DNA of 64,000 bases from Crocodylus rhombifer. Its lineage: Eukaryota > Chordata > Crocodylia > Crocodylidae. The stretch lies in the NCBI GenBank assembly GCA_038503035.1, contig JAVSML010025180.1, positions 558,001 to 622,000 of the forward strand, written 5' to 3'. Positions within the stretch are counted from its first letter, which is position 1, and each line of letters opens with the position of its first letter. Below are positions 60,061 through 64,000 of the stretch, one piece after another. The notes beneath the pieces were generated by a model, which was not told the DNA's origin, made no database searches, and saw nothing but the letters and a program-made list of their open reading frames with translations. A program made the translations under genes and the position numbers.

Positions 60061-63000
60061 ATAAATAATAAATTCAGTTACCAGTGAATACAGAACGTTT
60101 CTTAAAAATAAATGTAAACCTATGAAAGCAACTAACCAAAAAATTGCATCTTAAGTGAATGATATGGATTTCTGCATTATATAGTCCTTACCTCATTAGT
60201 ATGGTGGAAGTAGCTACTATTACATTTGCCTTGATCCTGTATCCCTTGCTCATGTAGTTTGCTCAGTTGACTTAAGTTGGGATTAGCAGTGCGACCCAAT
60301 CTGATAATTCTTTGAGAATTTTGTATCAGAGTATTAGAGACCCTCATAAGAGGGGGTTATAGAATTGGTTTGTTTTTAAAACTCATGAGTCCAGTGACAA
60401 ATGTGTGCAAAGGACAAAAACTTGTATGTGCTTATACTTAACTCTGCATTTGTGGTACACTATTGACTTTAATGGACTGCTTATATGCGCACAGTCAAGT
60501 GCAGGCTTAAGCAGGTGCAAGATTGGACAATTCAACACCAAGTTCCTTATAATATTAAAAACACGAAACTATTCATGTAAGTGAAATAGATTTGTCTTAG
60601 GCTATAACCACAGGAAAACTTGAGTTAAGAGTCATAGTATAATCAGATCTTAAATATATTGATTCAAAGAAATCTGAGTTCAAGAAGTTTGAAAGAAAAA
60701 TAAAAAATGTGATCACTTATAACTGAAAAATCCTACCTGTTGTTTGAAAAACAATAAAGTAATTTGAAATAAGAATGTTTAAAGTAGCCAAGATAAAGTT
60801 TTGGCCTTTTGTGTTTTGGGAGGGCTGGTCCACATGTTGATAAATCCTCTATTGGGACTATGTGCTCCGTATGTGCATGAAGACAAGAGTGAGTTTTACA
60901 CAAATTCTTGCTATTACTGTTGCATATGCAGTGTAGAACAGTGTGAAATGTAAATAGGTGGCACAGCAGGAAAGCAGTGTTTAGACAAATGCAAACTTAA
61001 CATTATTTACCAGAGCTGTGCTTTGGTTCATTTCCATAAGTCAAAATTAACACTGGTCGAGCAAAAGTACTCTATCAACCTCACTCTACTTTGTTAAGCT
61101 CCAGGCACAGCTGTTCTTGCAAATCCTAATGGAAGATGATAGGGATATGTTAATCTTTTATTCTTAATATTTACAGCTGCATTTAGTAGTTTTAAAGTAC
61201 CTACACAGTTGTTTTTATCAAACACAGCTCTCATCTCTAAGATAGATAATATTTTGCAGGACATTTACATTTATTACTACGATATCTGAATTTAGAAGAA
61301 CGTAGGGCCACCTTAATGTGTTAGCATTTCTTAAAAATTATCTGAATTCAGTTTTAATAAGCAATTAAATACCCAAAATCAAAATGTGTATCTATCAGCT
61401 GTAAGCCAAACAAATACCATTTTTTTGCAAAGTGACAATATTAAACTGTTTGCTAACTGGGTAGTTTTTCATTGACATTTTTTAACAGGTGACCAGTCAC
61501 TTTGGCTGAAAAATGATCTGAGCCTGCTTCTACTGATGTCAAAGCTTGAATCCCTGAAAAACTTAAAAGCAAGGAGTAGTTGGGTCCTCCTCCTCCTCAC
61601 TGCTATCAACTATTAATAGATTAAGCAATAAAATTTTCAGGGACTTAAATTAAAGGATCTCATTTAGATGCTTGCGTCTACTTACATGCCTAAAAGGTGG
61701 AACAGGCTCTGGCTCCAAGTGTTTGGCCAATGTTATTCAGGAAGTCTGAGGCTGGGCAGGAGGAAAATCCAAGGCAGCATCCTGACCAGTACAATATTCT
61801 TCCTTCTGCAGAGATTCAAGGCCTGCAGCATGCTGAATGCAGCAGTGGCAGATGTTCACCTTTGCAAAAGCAGCTTTCATTTGTTCACAGCAGCCACAGG
61901 TGTTGGAAAGGTATGTTGCTGTCCTAGAAATGCTAGTTTCCCTCCATTCGTCCTTTTTTTTTGTTTTAAAATACAGACTGCCATAAAACAAGCCGAGCTT
62001 CAGGGAGGTGTCCCAGTAGAAATACAGAAAGAGGAGCTTAAATATCCCTTCATGATGGACTATTTTTTAACCTAATTAGGCAAGATGTCATCACACTACA
62101 TTTTACAAAATACAGAGCCACTGAGGCAAAGTTCAAGGGCTTTGTATTTTATAGATGGGTTTCATGAGCACTTAGCTGGACACTCATCCCCTTAAAAGCT
62201 AACTTTCCTCCCTCCTTCCCCCCAGTGTATGGGAGAATATAAACAGGACTCAGCCAGATTAGGGAGCATGTAGGAAGGTTAGTGTTCTGTGTGAATTCTT
62301 TTGTCGCAACTTGATCAAAATTAGCTGGAATATTCCAGGATGTTTTTTTCTGAAGACCCAAGTCATTCTGCATCAAGTAGGTGCAGTTTTACTAACATTC
62401 AGTTGTAAGATGTGTGTAGTGTTAGATCTAGTTTACTGCCATTTCTTCATAATTTGCCATTGGTAACTTTCCTCCAGCAGAAGAGGATCATTTTAGTACC
62501 TTCTGCTGGCTTCCCCATCTGTTTAACTCTTGTGCTTTAAAAAGTCTCTGCAAAATGATGTTGGCTAGCCAGGCAGGGCTTGATGCATCGTGCCCTAAGC
62601 CAGTCAGTTAACAGGTTCCTAAGACAAGATGGCTTGGCACCACAGCTCCAAACCAAAAATTCATTGCCCTACACAAGCATCTCCCCCCAAATGCGATGGG
62701 ATGTAATCCTATAAAATATCCTATACAAGAAGGGCCACTCTCTTGGTCTACAGACTTGAGATATTTAAAACTAGACATGTACATGTCATTAAGTAGGAAG
62801 GAAAGGGAAAAGCAGAGGAGAGGAACACATACAGAACACGACAAAGAAATAAAGATATGTTCAAGAAGTGATGCAACTAAAATACTGACACAAACACGTA
62901 CAGAAGATGCTGGTACCTATTTAGCACTTGTCATTAAGACATTAAATACTAGACAAACAAATGTCAGCCAAAGACCAATTATCCATAAATACCTCCAGCT

Positions 63001-63205
63001 ACTGCCATGTCATAGGACAGTTCAAAGATAGGAGACTAAGCAATCTGGTCTATGCAGAATGTTCTGCTAAACAACCTCCAATTAAGATGGAAGACTATAT
63101 AAAATTATTTTACTGACTTTCTATTAGAAGAATATTAGTTTATGCTAATCCTTACCTATTTACATACACAAATAAGCTACGGACATCACAGAAGATGCAC
63201 AGTAC
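60061..63205. other. Intergenic; no feature recognised
   Basis: Chance frames at 61668-62075 (plus) and 62696-63031 (plus) have no splice context or domain content I recognise. AT-rich overall. Confidence 0.5.
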
Positions 63206-64000
63206 ACCTCAAGTATTTTGCAATTTATTTGCGAGTTGTTTACAGGCAACATTACAAAAAGTTTAATAATCTTGATACGAAAATAAAATTTAAATAAAAA
63301 TACATTTTCCACAATACATCCTTACACAAAATTCATACTACACTTAAAAAAAAGATAATTTACAGTCCAAATAAAACTAATAACTGAGTAATTTTTCCAT
63401 TCTAGGCTAATCAAACTGGAAGCAACTATAATATTAGTGAACCTACTCATCTCTAAATTCAATTCTAGAAAACCTACTGCATTTTTAAAACATACTATAA
63501 AATGACAAATTTTCAAAGGCCTTAGATTTCAAGAGGCCTACTTGTCTTTTATTTAATCTAGTACCAAAGCAAATAAAAAGTGCATTTAAAAAAAAAAGTT
63601 ACAACACCGTAAGTTTCAATTTTGCATATGTTTGACTTCAAGAATGACAGAAATATACTTCAAAAATAGACATTTTGTAACAAGACTGCTCACCATACAA
63701 AGCAAGACCCAATACTGACACTCAAATTTAGAAAAACTTGCTCTTATGGCAAATAAACTAGGTCCTGTTGACCTTGAAAGAATTAGAATGGCCGCGTCTC
63801 CACGAGACTCTGACTGTGCAGTCATTACTGCGCAGTAGCACCAACAAATGGCTTTTTTGTGATGCTGAACATGCAGTAGTGTAAGCCTAGCACAGTCAGC
63901 ATATTGTGTAGATGCAGCTAATGTCAACAAGTTTAATTTTTCCTAATTTAAAATGATGGCAAAAAGTACTCCTTTATGAATACAACAAATAGTAAAGTAA
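63206..64000 (-). other. Possible 3' UTR of the next minus-strand gene (RASA2 by synteny)
   Basis: A very AT-rich stretch with minus-strand AATAAA at 63224-63229 and several more variants upstream, no frames and few repeats: the look of a long 3' UTR. In other vertebrates RASA2 lies next to RNF7 in the same orientation, so its 3' end should arrive from the right. No coding exon confirms it. Confidence 0.3.
63790..63918. mobile_element. Short MITE, family 2 (third copy)
   Basis: The ends GGCCGCGTCTCCACGAG and, as complement of the right end, GCTGCATCTACACAATAT resemble the TCTACA ends of 28168-28433 and 50649-50876. The interior has TGCAGTCATTACTGCGCAGT and CAGTAGTGTAAGCC motifs as in the other copies. 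No clear target duplication. Confidence 0.45.

Noticed and set aside
61668..62075. 135-codon plus-strand frame
   Set aside because: No domain, and no partner exons. The length is within chance for a 64-kb window.

Overview
This is vertebrate genomic DNA: sparse exons with GT-AG introns, one CpG island and dense interspersed repeats. The CR1 LINEs with a bird/crocodile/turtle-type 3' end, together with many hAT and Harbinger-like DNA transposons, suggest a non-avian sauropsid. A crocodilian is my first choice and a turtle the second. This is an inference from repeat style, not a database match.

All recognised host genes lie on the minus strand, so they read right to left. GRK7 (cone-type opsin kinase) is at the left edge, with coding exons 1 and 2 at 4665-5261 and 3761-4198; its later exons lie beyond position 1. 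RNF7 (RBX2/SAG, the RING subunit of cullin-5 ligases) is complete at 15080-26073 in three coding exons, with a CpG-island promoter and a 9.1-kb first intron full of transposons. From 29.5 to 54.6 kb (perhaps to 58.1 kb) there is a gene I cannot name. Nine exons can be chained because every splice phase agrees. They encode about 420 residues: a basic Lys-rich N-terminal segment, a leucine-rich-repeat domain of the ribonuclease-inhibitor-like type, a Lys/Ser/Thr-rich linker, and two more LRR exons. A near-consensus RFX X-box about 0.25 kb upstream of a candidate start suggests a cilium or flagellum gene. The right end (63.2-64 kb) looks like the 3' UTR of a further minus-strand gene. From vertebrate synteny (RASA2-RNF7-GRK7) RASA2 is the natural candidate, but no coding exon of it is visible.

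Most of the rest is repeats. CR1 copies lie at 11.9-12.6, 17.1-18.1, 26.66-27.2, 27.3-28.5, 33.7-34.8, 44.0-45.5, 50.9-51.35, 52.45-52.6 and 59.5-60.06 kb. The 44.0-45.5 kb copy keeps a 417-codon reverse-transcriptase frame. At least eight hAT-type elements can be bounded, most by near-perfect 8-bp target duplications. There is also one decayed hAT transposase gene (19.6-21.06 kb), three copies of a hairpin-forming Harbinger-like MITE with 3-bp duplications, a 332-bp palindrome, and other fold-back elements. Several insertions are nested and give relative ages.

The observations most worth following are the unnamed LRR gene with its X-box, the three-copy hairpin MITE family, the 332-bp palindrome inside GRK7, and the datable nested insertions.
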